Assembly (NCBI RefSeq): GCF_003583365.1
Contig: NZ_QXED01000010.1
Span: 171,726-235,725, forward strand
Direction of reading: 5' to 3'
DNA from: Fibrisoma montanum
GTDB taxonomy: Bacteria; Bacteroidota; Bacteroidia; Cytophagales; Spirosomataceae
DNA: 64,000 nt
Both the position numbers and the translations under genes were made by a program. Position 1 is the stretch's first letter, and the number at the start of each line of letters is the position of its first letter. Positions 43,122 to 52,592 of this stretch are shown piece by piece. The notes under the pieces are model-generated. The model was not told where the DNA came from, did no database searches, and was given only the letters and a program-made list of their open reading frames with translations.

Positions 43122-43212
43122 TGCTTTATAGGCGGCCTGCCAAAAAAGACCCCGCGTTTCGGACAAAAAAGCCGGTCAAATTCGTTATATCAGCGTTACC
43201 TGGCTCAAACGA

Positions 43213-43806
43213 ATGTCCCGACTCATCAATGCCCTCCTTCGCGTTTTTCTGCTGGCCATTTTTGCCGTCGGTCTGGTTGCGCTGTGGGAGCAGATCCGTA
43301 CCAGCGATTACCTGAGCCGCTTCCGACGTACTGATTCGGCGGCCCAGAGCGTTATTATTAAGGAAATCACGTCACTGGGGCGGCTCGAACTGGTCAAGTA
43401 CACCTTTCGGGACATTGTCGAGCATGAGCAGCTCAAGACCTTCTGGCCTAATTCGAGCGCGGTCCTGATCGTCGAAGGTGAAGCAACCGGCTGCCTTGAC
43501 CTGACAAGGATCAAACCCGATGATATTCGCATCGGGGGCGACTCCGTTATCGTGAATTTACCCCGTCCTGAACTGTGCGGCTGGAAGGTCAACCATGATC
43601 GGTCCCGGGTGTATGATACCCGGTTTGCATTTCTGGATGAGTCGCAGCTGGTCAGTGACGCGTATCGCCAGGCCGAGCAGCAAATCCGGCAATCGGCGCT
43701 GCGTTCCAACATCCTGGAACAAACCCGTCGGAACGCAGTGCCGCTGCTCCAACCGCTGCTCGAACGGGTATCGGGCCGCCGGGTAGTGCTGGTTTTCCAA
43801 CCCTGA
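43213..43806 (+). CDS. DUF4230-domain membrane-anchored protein
   Basis: A 197-residue protein with an N-terminal membrane anchor (LLRVFLLAIFAVGLVALW) and a DUF4230 domain: ITSLGRLELVKYTFRDIVEH, DDIRIGGDSVIVNLPRPELCGW, and the C-terminal helix SRVYDTRFAFLDES. The function is unknown. It stands alone between hemA and yqgE on the plus strand, 139 bases after the hemA stop. The ATG at 43213 precedes the anchor directly. Confidence 0.85.
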   Translation: MSRLINALLRVFLLAIFAVGLVALWEQIRTSDYLSRFRRTDSAAQSVIIKEITSLGRLELVKYTFRDIVEHEQLKTFWPNSSAVLIVEGEATGCLDLTRIKPDDIRIGGDSVIVNLPRPELCGWKVNHDRSRVYDTRFAFLDESQLVSDAYRQAEQQIRQSALRSNILEQTRRNAVPLLQPLLERVSGRRVVLVFQP

Positions 43807-43950
43807 CGAACCCAGCCGGGTCAGAGAACAATACAGCCACCGTGTTCGTCCGTTCAGAAACATTATATGAACGGAATTCACATTTCCGGCATTTTTTGAT
43901 AACATCGGCTTCCTACAGCCGGTTTTTAGGCAAACGACAATGCTACGCTT

Positions 43951-44511
43951 ATGAACACCAATACGCCCCCTGTTACGAACGGAAATCTGTTAGTTGCCGA
44001 GCCTTTTTTAGGCGACTCCAACTTTGAGCGTAGTGTTGTGCTGGTGTGCGAACACAGCGAAGCCGGTACATTCGGTCTGGTCATGAATCAGCAGACTAAC
44101 CTGCACCTGAGCGATGTCATCGAGGATGTGTACGCCGATGTCCCGCTGTTTGTGGGGGGGCCGGTTCAGCAGAATACGCTGCACTTCATCCATCGCCGGC
44201 CCGATCTGATCGATAACTCGATCCGGATTATGGATGGACTGTACTGGAGTGGCGATTTCGACGAGATCAAGCGGGCGGTCAATCTGGGTACGCTCACTGA
44301 TCGCGACGCCCGGTTCTTCGTCGGCTACTCGGGCTGGAGCGAAGGGCAGCTGGAAGACGAACTGGAGCAGAAAGCGTGGATCGTGACCCGCACCGATGCC
44401 GATTTTCTATTCGACACCCCCTCCGACCAGTTCTGGCGGGGCGTACTGAAGCGCATGGGGGGCGAATACAAAGCCATTGCCAACTACCCCGTAGACCCGC
44501 GCTTAAATTAA
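43951..44511 (+). CDS. yqgE: YqgE/AlgH-family protein
   Basis: A 186-residue cytoplasmic protein of the YqgE/AlgH (DUF179) family. Motifs are LLVAEPFLGDSNFERSVVLV and HSEAGTFGLVMNQQTNLHL near the N-terminus, GGPVQQNTLHFIH, and FVGYSGWSEGQLEDELE. The biochemical role is unknown; AlgH was named after alginate regulation. The ATG at 43951 is used. It lies 144 bases after DUF4230 and 84 before the PorT-like gene. Confidence 0.92.
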   Translation: MNTNTPPVTNGNLLVAEPFLGDSNFERSVVLVCEHSEAGTFGLVMNQQTNLHLSDVIEDVYADVPLFVGGPVQQNTLHFIHRRPDLIDNSIRIMDGLYWSGDFDEIKRAVNLGTLTDRDARFFVGYSGWSEGQLEDELEQKAWIVTRTDADFLFDTPSDQFWRGVLKRMGGEYKAIANYPVDPRLN

Positions 44512-44595
44512 CGCGATTACCTTTAACTTTTTTTAACCAATTTTGTCGGCTAACCAAGCGTTATGGGAAGGTTATTCCCATTCTGACATTCGATT

Positions 44596-45204
44596 ATGCG
44601 CAGCAACCGACTACTCCTTTTTAGTTTTCTCCTTGTTTTTCCCCTGCTGACCCGAGCGCAGAGCAATAATCCCCGAGGTGGCCATTTTGGTTTTAAAGCG
44701 GGGCCAACGCTGACGCAACTGGCCGTTTCGGGGATCAGTCCGTACGTTCCTAAACGAACGCTGGACCCGCATCTGGGCGTCATGTATCGCTACCGGATTC
44801 AGCGGTTTGTGCTGCAGCCGGAACTGCTTTTTTCGAGCAAAGGGGGTAGTTTCCAGATCGAACGGCTGGGCCGTCGCGAAACCATCCGGAACCGGTACAT
44901 ATACGCCAGCGTCCCGGTCCTGTTCGGCTATATCCCGACCGAAGGCATTACGCTGCAGGCAGGTCCTGAATTCAGCTACGCCCTCAACGCCGGCCAGACC
45001 AACGGCCCCGGCAACCGCACTGATTTGGGTATTGCCGTGGGGGCTCACTACGATTTCCTTGATTTTCTGGACAAGTTCAGTCTTCACGTCCGGTATGTGT
45101 ACGGTCTTAACAACGTATCGCCCGAGCCACTAGCGATCTACAAAAACCGAACGCTGCAGGTAGGTATCGTGTACAACCTGTATCCTAAAGAAAAGAAGAA
45201 ATAA
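44596..45204 (+). CDS. PorT-like outer-membrane beta-barrel protein
   Basis: A 202-residue protein. Signal LLLFSFLLVFPLLTRAQ, then eight or so alternating beta strands (RGGHFGFKAGPTLTQLAVS, GVMYRYRIQRFVLQPELLF and later PEFSYALNAGQ), a typical outer-membrane beta-barrel (PF13568-type). The C-terminus is NLYPKEKKK, so the barrel ends on a basic tail instead of an aromatic residue. Ligand unknown. Independent gene; 43 bases separate it from nuoA. Confidence 0.85.
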   Translation: MRSNRLLLFSFLLVFPLLTRAQSNNPRGGHFGFKAGPTLTQLAVSGISPYVPKRTLDPHLGVMYRYRIQRFVLQPELLFSSKGGSFQIERLGRRETIRNRYIYASVPVLFGYIPTEGITLQAGPEFSYALNAGQTNGPGNRTDLGIAVGAHYDFLDFLDKFSLHVRYVYGLNNVSPEPLAIYKNRTLQVGIVYNLYPKEKKK

Positions 45205-45247
45205 GAAGAGGGGTGTCTGGTCATCGCTCATTAGTCATTCACTGAAT

Positions 45248-45724
45248 ATGCTCACCGACTTCGGCATCATTCTGCTGTTTATTCTGGCCGCCTTTGCGTT
45301 CATCGGCATTGTGCTGTTTGTGGCGCGATTGCTCCGGCCCAACCGCCCGAATGAGGAGAAGAACAGTACCTATGAGTCGGGCGAGGAGCCGGTCGGCAAT
45401 GCTAACATCCAGTTCAATATCCGGTACTACGTAGTGGCGCTGGTGTTTGTTCTCTTCGATGTCGAACTGGTTTTCCTGTTTCCATGGGCTACCGTATTTG
45501 GCCAGGTCCGGCTGATTAACGAAACCAACGGCTCCTGGGGCTGGTTTGCACTGACCGAAGCCTTCCTGTTTGTGGGTATTCTCGGTTTGGGACTGGCGTA
45601 CGTCTGGGCCAAGGGGTACCTCGACTGGGTAAAACCGCAGCCCAAAATTCCACGGGTCGATACGAACGTACCAGCGGATCTGTACCAGCGGGTCAACGAC
45701 AAGTACAGTCACTCAAAGCCTTGA
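45248..45724 (+). CDS. nuoA: NADH-quinone oxidoreductase subunit A
   Basis: A 158-residue membrane protein, three transmembrane helices, homologous to NuoA of complex I. The segment NEEKNSTYESGEEPVGNANI and the KYVALVFVLFDVE-like region (YYVVALVFVLFDVELVFLFP) are the family signatures. It is the first gene of a partial nuo set. The stop codon overlaps the TTG start of an unknown gene that separates it from nuoB. Confidence 0.95.
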   Translation: MLTDFGIILLFILAAFAFIGIVLFVARLLRPNRPNEEKNSTYESGEEPVGNANIQFNIRYYVVALVFVLFDVELVFLFPWATVFGQVRLINETNGSWGWFALTEAFLFVGILGLGLAYVWAKGYLDWVKPQPKIPRVDTNVPADLYQRVNDKYSHSKP

Positions 45725-46275
45725 TCAGCCCCGCACTTCCGACGCTACTGTTGCTGCTGACAGGCTCCCTGACGATGGCGCAGTCGTCGGACGTAGACGT
45801 GTATCTGGTCCGGGTGGTTATGCAGAACGGCGACCGGTTTCAGGGTGTGCTGGATGATGTCGATGCAACGGATTTGCTGATAGGCAGCGCACCCGATGGT
45901 TCATGGCATTGGCGCTCGGGCGGCCGCGTTCCCCTGGAATTAGTCAGAAAGATTGTACTGAAACGGGCCAATAATCACCGGTTCACTCTCCAGGGAGCCA
46001 TTGCGGGTGGCTTGCTGACGGGGCTGGTGGTGGTTCGATCGGCCCGAAAAAGCCCGTTTCGCAGCTCGGTACTCTACGGTCTTAACCTGGCGATGGGCAT
46101 AGGGGGCGGGGCCGCAACCGGGGCGTTGCTGGGTCACGCCATCAGCAACGGCGGTCGGCGGGTTATCCGCCCCCCGAAACGCGACCAGGCCGATCCGACC
46201 GAAACCCTGCGCCGACAGCTCCTGACCTATACGTACCGGTTCCGGCAGGAACAGCTGAACTACCCACAGCCCTGA
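45721..46275 (+). CDS. Unknown exported membrane protein inserted between nuoA and nuoB
   Basis: A 184-residue protein. The start TTG at 45721 overlaps the nuoA stop (TTGA). The N-terminus [15 protein letters not shown] is a signal peptide. A short beta-rich domain follows ([20 protein letters not shown]), then a membrane segment around residues 90-105 and a Gly-rich helix ([19 protein letters not shown]). The [15 protein letters not shown] start resembles RNA-binding-like Sm folds or LPS-type small beta domains; the homology is not firm. Its presence inside the nuo cluster is unusual, and it may be an accessory complex I factor. Confidence 0.7.
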   Translation: MISPALPTLLLLLTGSLTMAQSSDVDVYLVRVVMQNGDRFQGVLDDVDATDLLIGSAPDGSWHWRSGGRVPLELVRKIVLKRANNHRFTLQGAIAGGLLTGLVVVRSARKSPFRSSVLYGLNLAMGIGGGAATGALLGHAISNGGRRVIRPPKRDQADPTETLRRQLLTYTYRFRQEQLNYPQP

Positions 46276-46306
46276 AACGTTTGTTCGTTACGTAGTCACA
46301 GTACTT

Positions 46307-46843
46307 ATGAACCCATCCAGTCCATCAAATAAATCCGGCGAAGCCAGCGTATTTTTTATCACCTCGGAAGAGTTGCTGAACTGGTCGCGGTCCTCATCCC
46401 TGTGGCCGCTGACGTTCGGTCTGGCCTGCTGCGCCATCGAGATGATGGGTGCCATGGCGTCTAACTACGACCTTGAGCGCTTTGGTATCTTTCCGCGTCC
46501 CTCGCCCCGGCAGTCGGATATTATGATCGTATCGGGAACGGTAACCTACAAAATGGCCGACCGGATCCGGCGGCTGTATGAGCAGATGTCGGAGCCGCGC
46601 TACGTGATCTCGATGGGCTCGTGCGCCAACTGCGGTGGGCCGTACTGGCAGCATGGCTACCATGTAGTAAAAGGCGTCGACAAGATCATTCCCGTTGATG
46701 TGTACGTACCCGGTTGCCCACCCCGACCCGAAGCGCTGATCGACGGCTTTCTGAAACTACAGGAAAAAATTCGGGCCGAACATCCGCTGACGGGTGACAA
46801 ACCAACGCCGTCGCTACCCGCAGAAGAACGCAGAAAGGCTTAA
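46307..46843 (+). CDS. nuoB: NADH-quinone oxidoreductase subunit B
   Basis: A 178-residue protein with the N2 iron-sulfur cluster ligands: [12 protein letters not shown] (adjacent Cys pair), [14 protein letters not shown] and [13 protein letters not shown]. It is the N2-cluster subunit of complex I. The N-terminus is short and polar with no signal. It follows the unknown gene by 31 bases, and nuoC follows after 81 bases. Confidence 0.97.
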   Translation: MNPSSPSNKSGEASVFFITSEELLNWSRSSSLWPLTFGLACCAIEMMGAMASNYDLERFGIFPRPSPRQSDIMIVSGTVTYKMADRIRRLYEQMSEPRYVISMGSCANCGGPYWQHGYHVVKGVDKIIPVDVYVPGCPPRPEALIDGFLKLQEKIRAEHPLTGDKPTPSLPAEERRKA

Positions 46844-46924
46844 TTCTGCTTGTCCTTACCAGGGCCGGCTACTGGGCATAGCCGACACTCGTAGCAACCC
46901 CGACACCAACCGTTTGACTAACGC

Positions 46925-47416
46925 ATGACGTTCACAGACATTCAAACTCTGCTCGAAGATCAATTCGGCTCCATCTTTCGGGCGAATACGCAGAACCCAC
47001 AGCCGTATCTGGTCGTCCCGGCGGATCGATTAGTAGAGGTCTGTCGGTTCCTACGCGACGACAATCGGTTGTTTTTCGACCTGCTGGCGTGCATTACAGC
47101 CATTGACAACGGGACCTCAGCCGGCACGATGGACGTTATCTATACCCTCACGTCAATTCCGTACGAGCATAACCTGGCCCTCTACGTCACGGTTGCCCGG
47201 AATCAGCCGGATGAACCGCTGCCGGGTGTACCGAGCGTGACATCGATCTGGCGCACCGCCGACTGGCACGAACGCGAGGCCTTCGATCTGGTTGGCATCC
47301 GCTTCGAGGGGCACCCCGACCTGCGCCGGATTCTGCTCCCTACCGACTGGGTTGGGCATCCGCTCCGTTCGGATTATCAGGAAATCGACCAATACCACGG
47401 CATCCGCAATCAGTAA
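46925..47416 (+). CDS. nuoC: NADH-quinone oxidoreductase subunit C
   Basis: A 163-residue protein with the NuoC signature [20 protein letters not shown] and [18 protein letters not shown]. It is a peripheral-arm subunit of complex I. The gene is stand-alone (not fused to nuoD). No nuoD follows, so the remaining nuo genes must be elsewhere. Confidence 0.95.
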   Translation: MTFTDIQTLLEDQFGSIFRANTQNPQPYLVVPADRLVEVCRFLRDDNRLFFDLLACITAIDNGTSAGTMDVIYTLTSIPYEHNLALYVTVARNQPDEPLPGVPSVTSIWRTADWHEREAFDLVGIRFEGHPDLRRILLPTDWVGHPLRSDYQEIDQYHGIRNQ

Positions 47417-47482
47417 CCTGTTATCAATTGGCAGTTTTCTGGTTTCATTTGTTATTACCTTGTGGACCGATCTTGTCAATTC

Positions 47483-49144
47483 ATGAGAAAATTATTTCTG
47501 TTCTGTTGCCTCGCGCTGGCAGCAGTCTGTCTTTTTGCTGTTACCCCTTCTGTTGCCCAGCCTGATTCGGTCATCGTGTCGGGGCGCATCGATCACCTGA
47601 CGGCCCGACTCTACCGCGAATCGCCCCAGGTACTAATCAGCCGCAACAACATCCTGCAGGCCAGTCGTGAACTCGTGCGGCCTGCTCCGCTCAATGCCGA
47701 CGGTACGTTCCGGGTGTCTGTTCCGCTGATTTATTCTCAGGAAGAACTTTATTTCAACTACGGCCGCATTTCAACGGCTTTTCTGGCCGCCCCCGGGACC
47801 ATTACCATCACGCTCGACGCCGACTCGCTGTTCACGGCGGCCGTTCCCTTCCGGTTCACGGGAACAAACGCCCAGGTAAACCAGCAGTATGCCCGGTATA
47901 AAGCGTTTGAGGCTGGTTACGCTGATAAACCAGATGCCAGAAAACTATCCCGGCAGGTAACGGGCATGAGCGACACCCGGGCGTATACCGCTCTGTTCGA
48001 TGCGTACAATGCACCGTTCCGGGCGTTTGCGGGCAAGGAAAAACCATTTCCACTGTTGACCCGGTGGGTAACCGCTACCAGCCGGTACAATGCCGTTTCG
48101 TTTTTATACGACAAAGCGGCTTTTGAAGGTGGCACGGTAGCCCTGGCAGACTCCCTCCGTCCATTGAGCGATCCGCTGCTGACAGCGGCCCGGGCTGCGG
48201 CTACCAACCGTTTTTCGGAGTACGTTGTGCAACAGGCGTCTACGCCGGTTTCCGGACGTAACAACGGCCTGTCGGTCCGCACGCTGGCTACGTTGCTGGA
48301 ACAGTACGGCCGTAATCTTAGCGAAAACGACCGGGAGCGGCTTGAGGAATACAAAATCAAAAATTCGGCGAAGGCATCCGACCTGCGCTTTTTTGACACC
48401 CTGCTCCGTCGCAATGCCGATACGCTTACCCGACTGGTCAACTACGAAGCGCTGCTGCAAAGAGGGCGGCAGGCGTTTGACAGTACGTCCATGGAATACG
48501 TAGCTGCGTATTGGCTGGCGCAAGCCTTACCCGGCCTGACACTCAATTACGTTGATCTGCTGTATAACTACATGAGGCCCAAACTCAACGACCCGCAACT
48601 GGTGGAGTCGCTCAGCGAGCTGTATCAGCTCCAGGTGAAAGACAGTGCCCGCATCCGGTCGGCCGTCCGGACGCTGGCTAAAACCGGTTCAACGGCGCAG
48701 AGCCTGGAAATTTCGCCGGGGGTGTTCGTTACCCAGAACGCCGGTGCTGATGGCTTCAACCTGTTGAATCAGGTGGTCAATGCCAATCGGGGAAAAGTCA
48801 TCTACGTGCTGATGACCTCGCCGACGACCGATGCGGGCAGGCAGGCGGCTATCGACGCCCAGCGGCTGCGCAATCAGTACCGTGCCCGCGAGTTTGCCCT
48901 GGTGTACGTACCCATGCCCAACACCGAGAAAACCCTCTGGCCCGAGATCAGCACCCGGTACAATCTGGCTGGCGACCACGTGCTGGCAACAGAAGGTCAG
49001 TTTTCGGATATCATTGAACAACTACGACCCGTCGAGGAGATTTCCGCTACGGTCATTAACCGAACCGGTAAGATCGCAAAACGAAACGCGCCCTTACCGG
49101 ACGCGTCTGAGGAACTTGAAAAAATTCTGGACAAGAGTTTTTAG
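47483..49144 (+). CDS. Exported thioredoxin-fold protein lacking CxxC
   Basis: A 553-residue protein. Signal MRKLFLFCCLALAAVCLFA is followed by a DUF4369-like beta domain (about residues 30-125), a helical middle (to about 400) and a C-terminal thioredoxin-like fold starting at GKVIYVLMTSPTTDAGRQAA. The latter should have a CxxC at the start of the first helix, but here the position carries SPTTDAG, so it is unlikely to be a thiol reductase. Its neighbours are nuoC and lpdA. The ATG at 47483 precedes the signal; the longer frame adds a few residues. A T-rich terminator follows. Confidence 0.75.
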   Translation: MRKLFLFCCLALAAVCLFAVTPSVAQPDSVIVSGRIDHLTARLYRESPQVLISRNNILQASRELVRPAPLNADGTFRVSVPLIYSQEELYFNYGRISTAFLAAPGTITITLDADSLFTAAVPFRFTGTNAQVNQQYARYKAFEAGYADKPDARKLSRQVTGMSDTRAYTALFDAYNAPFRAFAGKEKPFPLLTRWVTATSRYNAVSFLYDKAAFEGGTVALADSLRPLSDPLLTAARAAATNRFSEYVVQQASTPVSGRNNGLSVRTLATLLEQYGRNLSENDRERLEEYKIKNSAKASDLRFFDTLLRRNADTLTRLVNYEALLQRGRQAFDSTSMEYVAAYWLAQALPGLTLNYVDLLYNYMRPKLNDPQLVESLSELYQLQVKDSARIRSAVRTLAKTGSTAQSLEISPGVFVTQNAGADGFNLLNQVVNANRGKVIYVLMTSPTTDAGRQAAIDAQRLRNQYRAREFALVYVPMPNTEKTLWPEISTRYNLAGDHVLATEGQFSDIIEQLRPVEEISATVINRTGKIAKRNAPLPDASEELEKILDKSF

Positions 49145-49166
49145 CCTTCAATACTGTATTTATCAA

Positions 49167-49201
49167 ACAAGCCCCACCGGTTAGGTACCGGTGGGGCTTG
49201 T
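49167..49201. terminator. Bidirectional terminator between two convergent genes
   Basis: A perfect 15-base stem ACAAGCCCCACCGGT / ACCGGTGGGGCTTGT with a 5-base loop, followed by TTTTTA. It terminates the thioredoxin-fold gene and, on the other strand, lpdA. Confidence 0.9.
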
Positions 49202-49203
49202 TT

Positions 49204-50604
49204 TTACATATTGATGGCCCGGTTGTCGGTAGCCGCCAGACAAGCTTCCTTAAACGCTTCGGTATACGTCGGATGCGCGTGCGACATGCGTGATACGTCC
49301 TCGGCTGAAGCGCGGAACTCCATCGCCACTACGGCTTCGGCAATCATATCGGCCGCACGCGGTCCGATGATGTGCACGCCCAGCAACTCGTCCGTTTCTT
49401 TATGTGCCAGCACTTTCACCAGACCGTCGATATCCATACTGGCGCGTGCACGCCCCAGGGCCTTGAACGGGAACGATCCGGTTTTGTACGGAATACCTTC
49501 CTGTTTCAGTTCTTCTTCCGTGTAGCCCACAGCCGCCACTTCGGGCCAGGTGTACACTACGTTCGGAATCAGTTTATAATTGATGTGCGGCTTCTGCCCC
49601 ACAATCGTTTCGGCAATGAACGTACCTTCCTCTTCGGCTTTGTGCGCCAGCATAGCCCCCCGGATCACGTCGCCCAGGGCGTAGATATGCGGCACCTTTG
49701 TACGCAGGTGGTTATCGACCTCAATCTTGCCACGCGAGTCGGTGCTCAGTCCGGCGGCTTCGAGGTTCAGGCCATCGGTGTAGGGACGGCGGCCGACAGA
49801 TACCAGGCAGTAATCGCCGGTCAACGTCATCTGCTCACCCTTCGGTGTGTCAATGTTCACCACCACCTCGTCGCCTTTATTCTCGACGCTGGTCACTTTG
49901 TGATTGAAATAGAAATCCGCGCCCAGCTTCTTGATGGCTTTCTGAAGCTCTTTACCCATGGTCCGGTCCATAGTCGGGATCATGGCATCGGCAAACTCCA
50001 CGAACGACACTTTGGCCCCCAGACGAGCGTACACCGAGCCCAGTTCGGCCCCAATAACGCCCGCCCCGATGATGACCAGGTGCTTCGGTACCTGTTCCAG
50101 CGTCAGGGCTTCGGTTGACGTAATGATTCGCTTCTTATCGATGGGCATCGACGGGAACGACAACGGTTTTGAGCCCGTCGCGATGATGATGTTCTTACCC
50201 GTAATGGTCTGCTCTGCCCCGTCGGCTTTGGTGATTTTTATCGTATGCGGATCAACGAACGTCCCGACGCCGTGAATTTCGTCAATCTTGTTTTTCTTCA
50301 TCAGGAACGCCACCCCCTTCGTCGTCTGATCAACCACGCCCTGCTTGCGGACCACCATCTGGTTAAGATCCACTTTCAGATCAGCGAGCTGAATGCCATG
50401 TTCGGCAAACGTGTGGGCTGCGTTGTAGAAATGTTCTGATGAGTCGAGCATTGCCTTGGACGGAATGCAGCCTACGTTCAGACACGTACCGCCGAGGGTA
50501 GGGTATTTCTCAATAATGGCTGTTTTTAAGCCTAACTGAGCGCAACGAATTGCGCCGGTGTAACCGCCTGGCCCGGAGCCAATGACGATAACGTCATATT
50601 CCAT
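49204..50604 (-). CDS. lpdA: Dihydrolipoyl dehydrogenase
   Basis: A 466-residue flavoprotein disulfide reductase. FAD motif VIVIGSGPGGYTGAIRCAQ, redox-active disulfide GGTCLNVGCIPSK, second Rossmann motif HLVIIGAGVIGAELGSVYARLG, and C-terminal active-site His in SHAHPTYTEAF. It serves as E3 of 2-oxoacid dehydrogenases. No E1 or E2 genes are adjacent. It is divergent from the lipoprotein gene, with a 105-base gap from the TTG or ATG options there. Confidence 0.97.
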   Translation of the reverse strand: MEYDVIVIGSGPGGYTGAIRCAQLGLKTAIIEKYPTLGGTCLNVGCIPSKAMLDSSEHFYNAAHTFAEHGIQLADLKVDLNQMVVRKQGVVDQTTKGVAFLMKKNKIDEIHGVGTFVDPHTIKITKADGAEQTITGKNIIIATGSKPLSFPSMPIDKKRIITSTEALTLEQVPKHLVIIGAGVIGAELGSVYARLGAKVSFVEFADAMIPTMDRTMGKELQKAIKKLGADFYFNHKVTSVENKGDEVVVNIDTPKGEQMTLTGDYCLVSVGRRPYTDGLNLEAAGLSTDSRGKIEVDNHLRTKVPHIYALGDVIRGAMLAHKAEEEGTFIAETIVGQKPHINYKLIPNVVYTWPEVAAVGYTEEELKQEGIPYKTGSFPFKALGRARASMDIDGLVKVLAHKETDELLGVHIIGPRAADMIAEAVVAMEFRASAEDVSRMSHAHPTYTEAFKEACLAATDNRAINM

Positions 50605-50745
50605 ATGAAGTTCGATAGTTAGCTAATTAATAAGCATTGTTGATGCAAAATTGGTTCAGATTTCGATAGACCAAACTGATTTACCGAAATTCGTGTTGGT
50701 GGTTCAGTAATGATCTCCTTCGGGAGGGTAGTCAGTACCTCATCC

Positions 50746-51318
50746 ATGCATTCCACTCGTATCCTCTTCGTCTTTTCAGCGCTGGTTTTTATGGCCGGCT
50801 GCAACAATCCTGCTCAACAGACCCAGCCCAGTGTGTACTACGACGTAGCCGGGTTTGTGCAACGACAGATCACGCTGCTTTCGCAACAGAAACCACTGGT
50901 CAGCAAAGCTACTCAGATTAAAGGAGAGCGCAGTCAGCAGGCTACTCGTAACATCAACTGGAACCGCGAACTGGAACTGTTCTCGCAGGCGGATATCAAC
51001 AAACCGGCCCTGCGCAACAGCTATCAGATCGTCCGGCCCGATTCGATGACGTATCAATACACGCTGAAAAAAGGGGAAGAAAAACTGACCGTTCGGTCAC
51101 TGCGGGTACAGCTTGACCCCACCACGCGGCAACCGCGCCGAATCGAGGCCGTTTTACGTACCGGCAATCCGCTTTACACCTCCGAACGTCGCCTGCTCCT
51201 GGAGAGCGGCCCGGCCGGCGGCAACCAATGGCAGGTGCGGCACTATCAGCTTACCGGCTTTCAGCAACTCTCCTATTTCGACAAGAACGAGTTTCGGGTA
51301 GAAGGACGAATTCAGTAG
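50746..51318 (+). CDS. Hypothetical lipoprotein
   Basis: A 190-residue lipoprotein: signal MHSTRILFVFSALVFMAG followed by the lipobox Cys (GCNNPAQQ). The rest is beta-rich without a recognised domain (VRSLRVQLDPTTRQPRRIE, LLESGPAGGNQWQVRH). ATG at 50746 places the lipobox at the normal distance; the ATG at 50710 adds residues before the signal. No orthologue class was recognised. It is divergent from lpdA and convergent with the TPM gene. Confidence 0.75.
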   Translation: MHSTRILFVFSALVFMAGCNNPAQQTQPSVYYDVAGFVQRQITLLSQQKPLVSKATQIKGERSQQATRNINWNRELELFSQADINKPALRNSYQIVRPDSMTYQYTLKKGEEKLTVRSLRVQLDPTTRQPRRIEAVLRTGNPLYTSERRLLLESGPAGGNQWQVRHYQLTGFQQLSYFDKNEFRVEGRIQ

Positions 51319-51325
51319 CGATTAC

Positions 51326-52165
51326 TTAATAATCCCCACCGGCTCCACCGCCCCCGAAGCTACCGCCCCCAAAACCGCCGAAGCCGCCACCACCGCCCCC
51401 GCCACTCCAGCCGCCCCCACCGGAGGATCCCCAGCCGGAGAAGGTAGACGTTGGGAAGAAGACCGGACCACCCCAGCCACCACCCCGGTAGCGGGTACCC
51501 CCACCGCCGTTTCGACGGCCCCAGATGATCGCGACGATAATGATGGCCAGGATGACGAAAACGATGAAGCCACCCCCACCGCCATCCTCGTCCGACGCTT
51601 CGGCGTCATACTCACCACTGGCTCGCCGAATGATCTCGGTAGTGGCCTGGTCCAGCCCCTGGTAATACTGTTCCTGCTTAAAATTAGGAACAATGGTGTT
51701 GCTGATAATGCGTTTGGCAATGGCGTCGGGGATGGCTCCCTCAAGTCCGTAGCCCGTTGCAATGAAGACTTTTCGGGTCTGCGTGGCCCAGGCAATCACC
51801 AGTCCGTTGTTTTTCCCCTGCTGCCCGACGCCCCATTTGCGTCCCACCTGAAACGCAAAATCACCGATCGGGTACGGCTCCGTCGACCGGACGATCACAA
51901 CGGTAATCTGCGTAGAGGTTGAATCGTTATAGGCCCGCAGTTTCTGCTCAAGTTGCGCCCGGTCGCCCGGACTCAGAATTCCCACAAAGTCGTTAACAAG
52001 CCGGGGTGGGCTGGGTCGGTTGGGAATTACCGAGTCGGCCGTCGACGGGAGGTTCTGCGCCCGCAGTCCGGTTGTGAAAGCCAGCAGCAATACCAGCATC
52101 CACAAACTGACGGTCCGGACGGTATATGTTGTCAGAAAGGGTACGTTCACGGAAGTGTTAGTCAA
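51326..52165 (-). CDS. TPM-domain protein with glycine-rich tail
   Basis: A 279-residue protein. Signal sequence VSLWMLVLLLAFTTGLRAQ, TPM (Psb32/YgcG) domain with LEQKLRAYNDSTSTQITVVIV and GYGLEGAIPDAIAKRI, a membrane helix (GFIVFVILAIIIVAIIW), then a Gly/Ser-rich tail ending GGGGAGGDY. TPM domains occur with LemA in envelope processes and metal binding. The 52165 start is TTG and overlaps the previous gene's stop by 8 bases; GTG at 52150 or ATG at 52099 are possible. The last gene of the LemA-TPM-TPM operon. Confidence 0.85.
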   Translation of the reverse strand: MTNTSVNVPFLTTYTVRTVSLWMLVLLLAFTTGLRAQNLPSTADSVIPNRPSPPRLVNDFVGILSPGDRAQLEQKLRAYNDSTSTQITVVIVRSTEPYPIGDFAFQVGRKWGVGQQGKNNGLVIAWATQTRKVFIATGYGLEGAIPDAIAKRIISNTIVPNFKQEQYYQGLDQATTEIIRRASGEYDAEASDEDGGGGGFIVFVILAIIIVAIIWGRRNGGGGTRYRGGGWGGPVFFPTSTFSGWGSSGGGGWSGGGGGGGFGGFGGGSFGGGGAGGDY

Positions 52166-52592
52166 ACGAAATGTCGTCGGCGAGTTCGTTGGTGTCGTCG
52201 CTGGCGTATGGAAAAAACTGCTTCAACTGCTGGCCCGCCCGTTCGATACCCCGACAAAGCCCTTCGGTATAATCGCCTGTTGCGAAGTGGCTGCGCAGGA
52301 TGCCTTTCGTGCTTTCCCAGAAGTCGGCCGGCACTTTTGCGTTAATGCCGGTATCGCCAATGACGGCGAATTTCCGATCGGCATGGGCCAGATAAAACAG
52401 GACCCCATTCTGTTCTTTGGTCTGGTGCATACCCAGCCGGGCAAAGACCTCGATGGCTCGCTGGACGGGGTCTGGACTCGGGCATTGCGGCTCAACATGC
52501 ACCCGGATTTCGCCGGATGTAGCTTTCTCGGCCTGCCGAATGGCTTCAATAATGCGCTGCTGCTGCTCAGCAGAAAACGGATTAGCTTGCAT
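52158..52592 (-). CDS. TPM-domain protein, soluble
   Basis: A 144-residue protein with a single TPM domain: EAIRQAEKATSGEIRVHVE, NGVLFYLAHADRKFAVIGD and a conserved FWESTKGILRSHFATGDYTEGL. No signal peptide or membrane helix is visible, unlike its downstream neighbour. It lies between lemA (gap filled by the palindrome at 52590-52673) and the second TPM gene. ATG at 52592 is within the palindrome. Confidence 0.85.
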   Translation of the reverse strand: MQANPFSAEQQQRIIEAIRQAEKATSGEIRVHVEPQCPSPDPVQRAIEVFARLGMHQTKEQNGVLFYLAHADRKFAVIGDTGINAKVPADFWESTKGILRSHFATGDYTEGLCRGIERAGQQLKQFFPYASDDTNELADDISFD

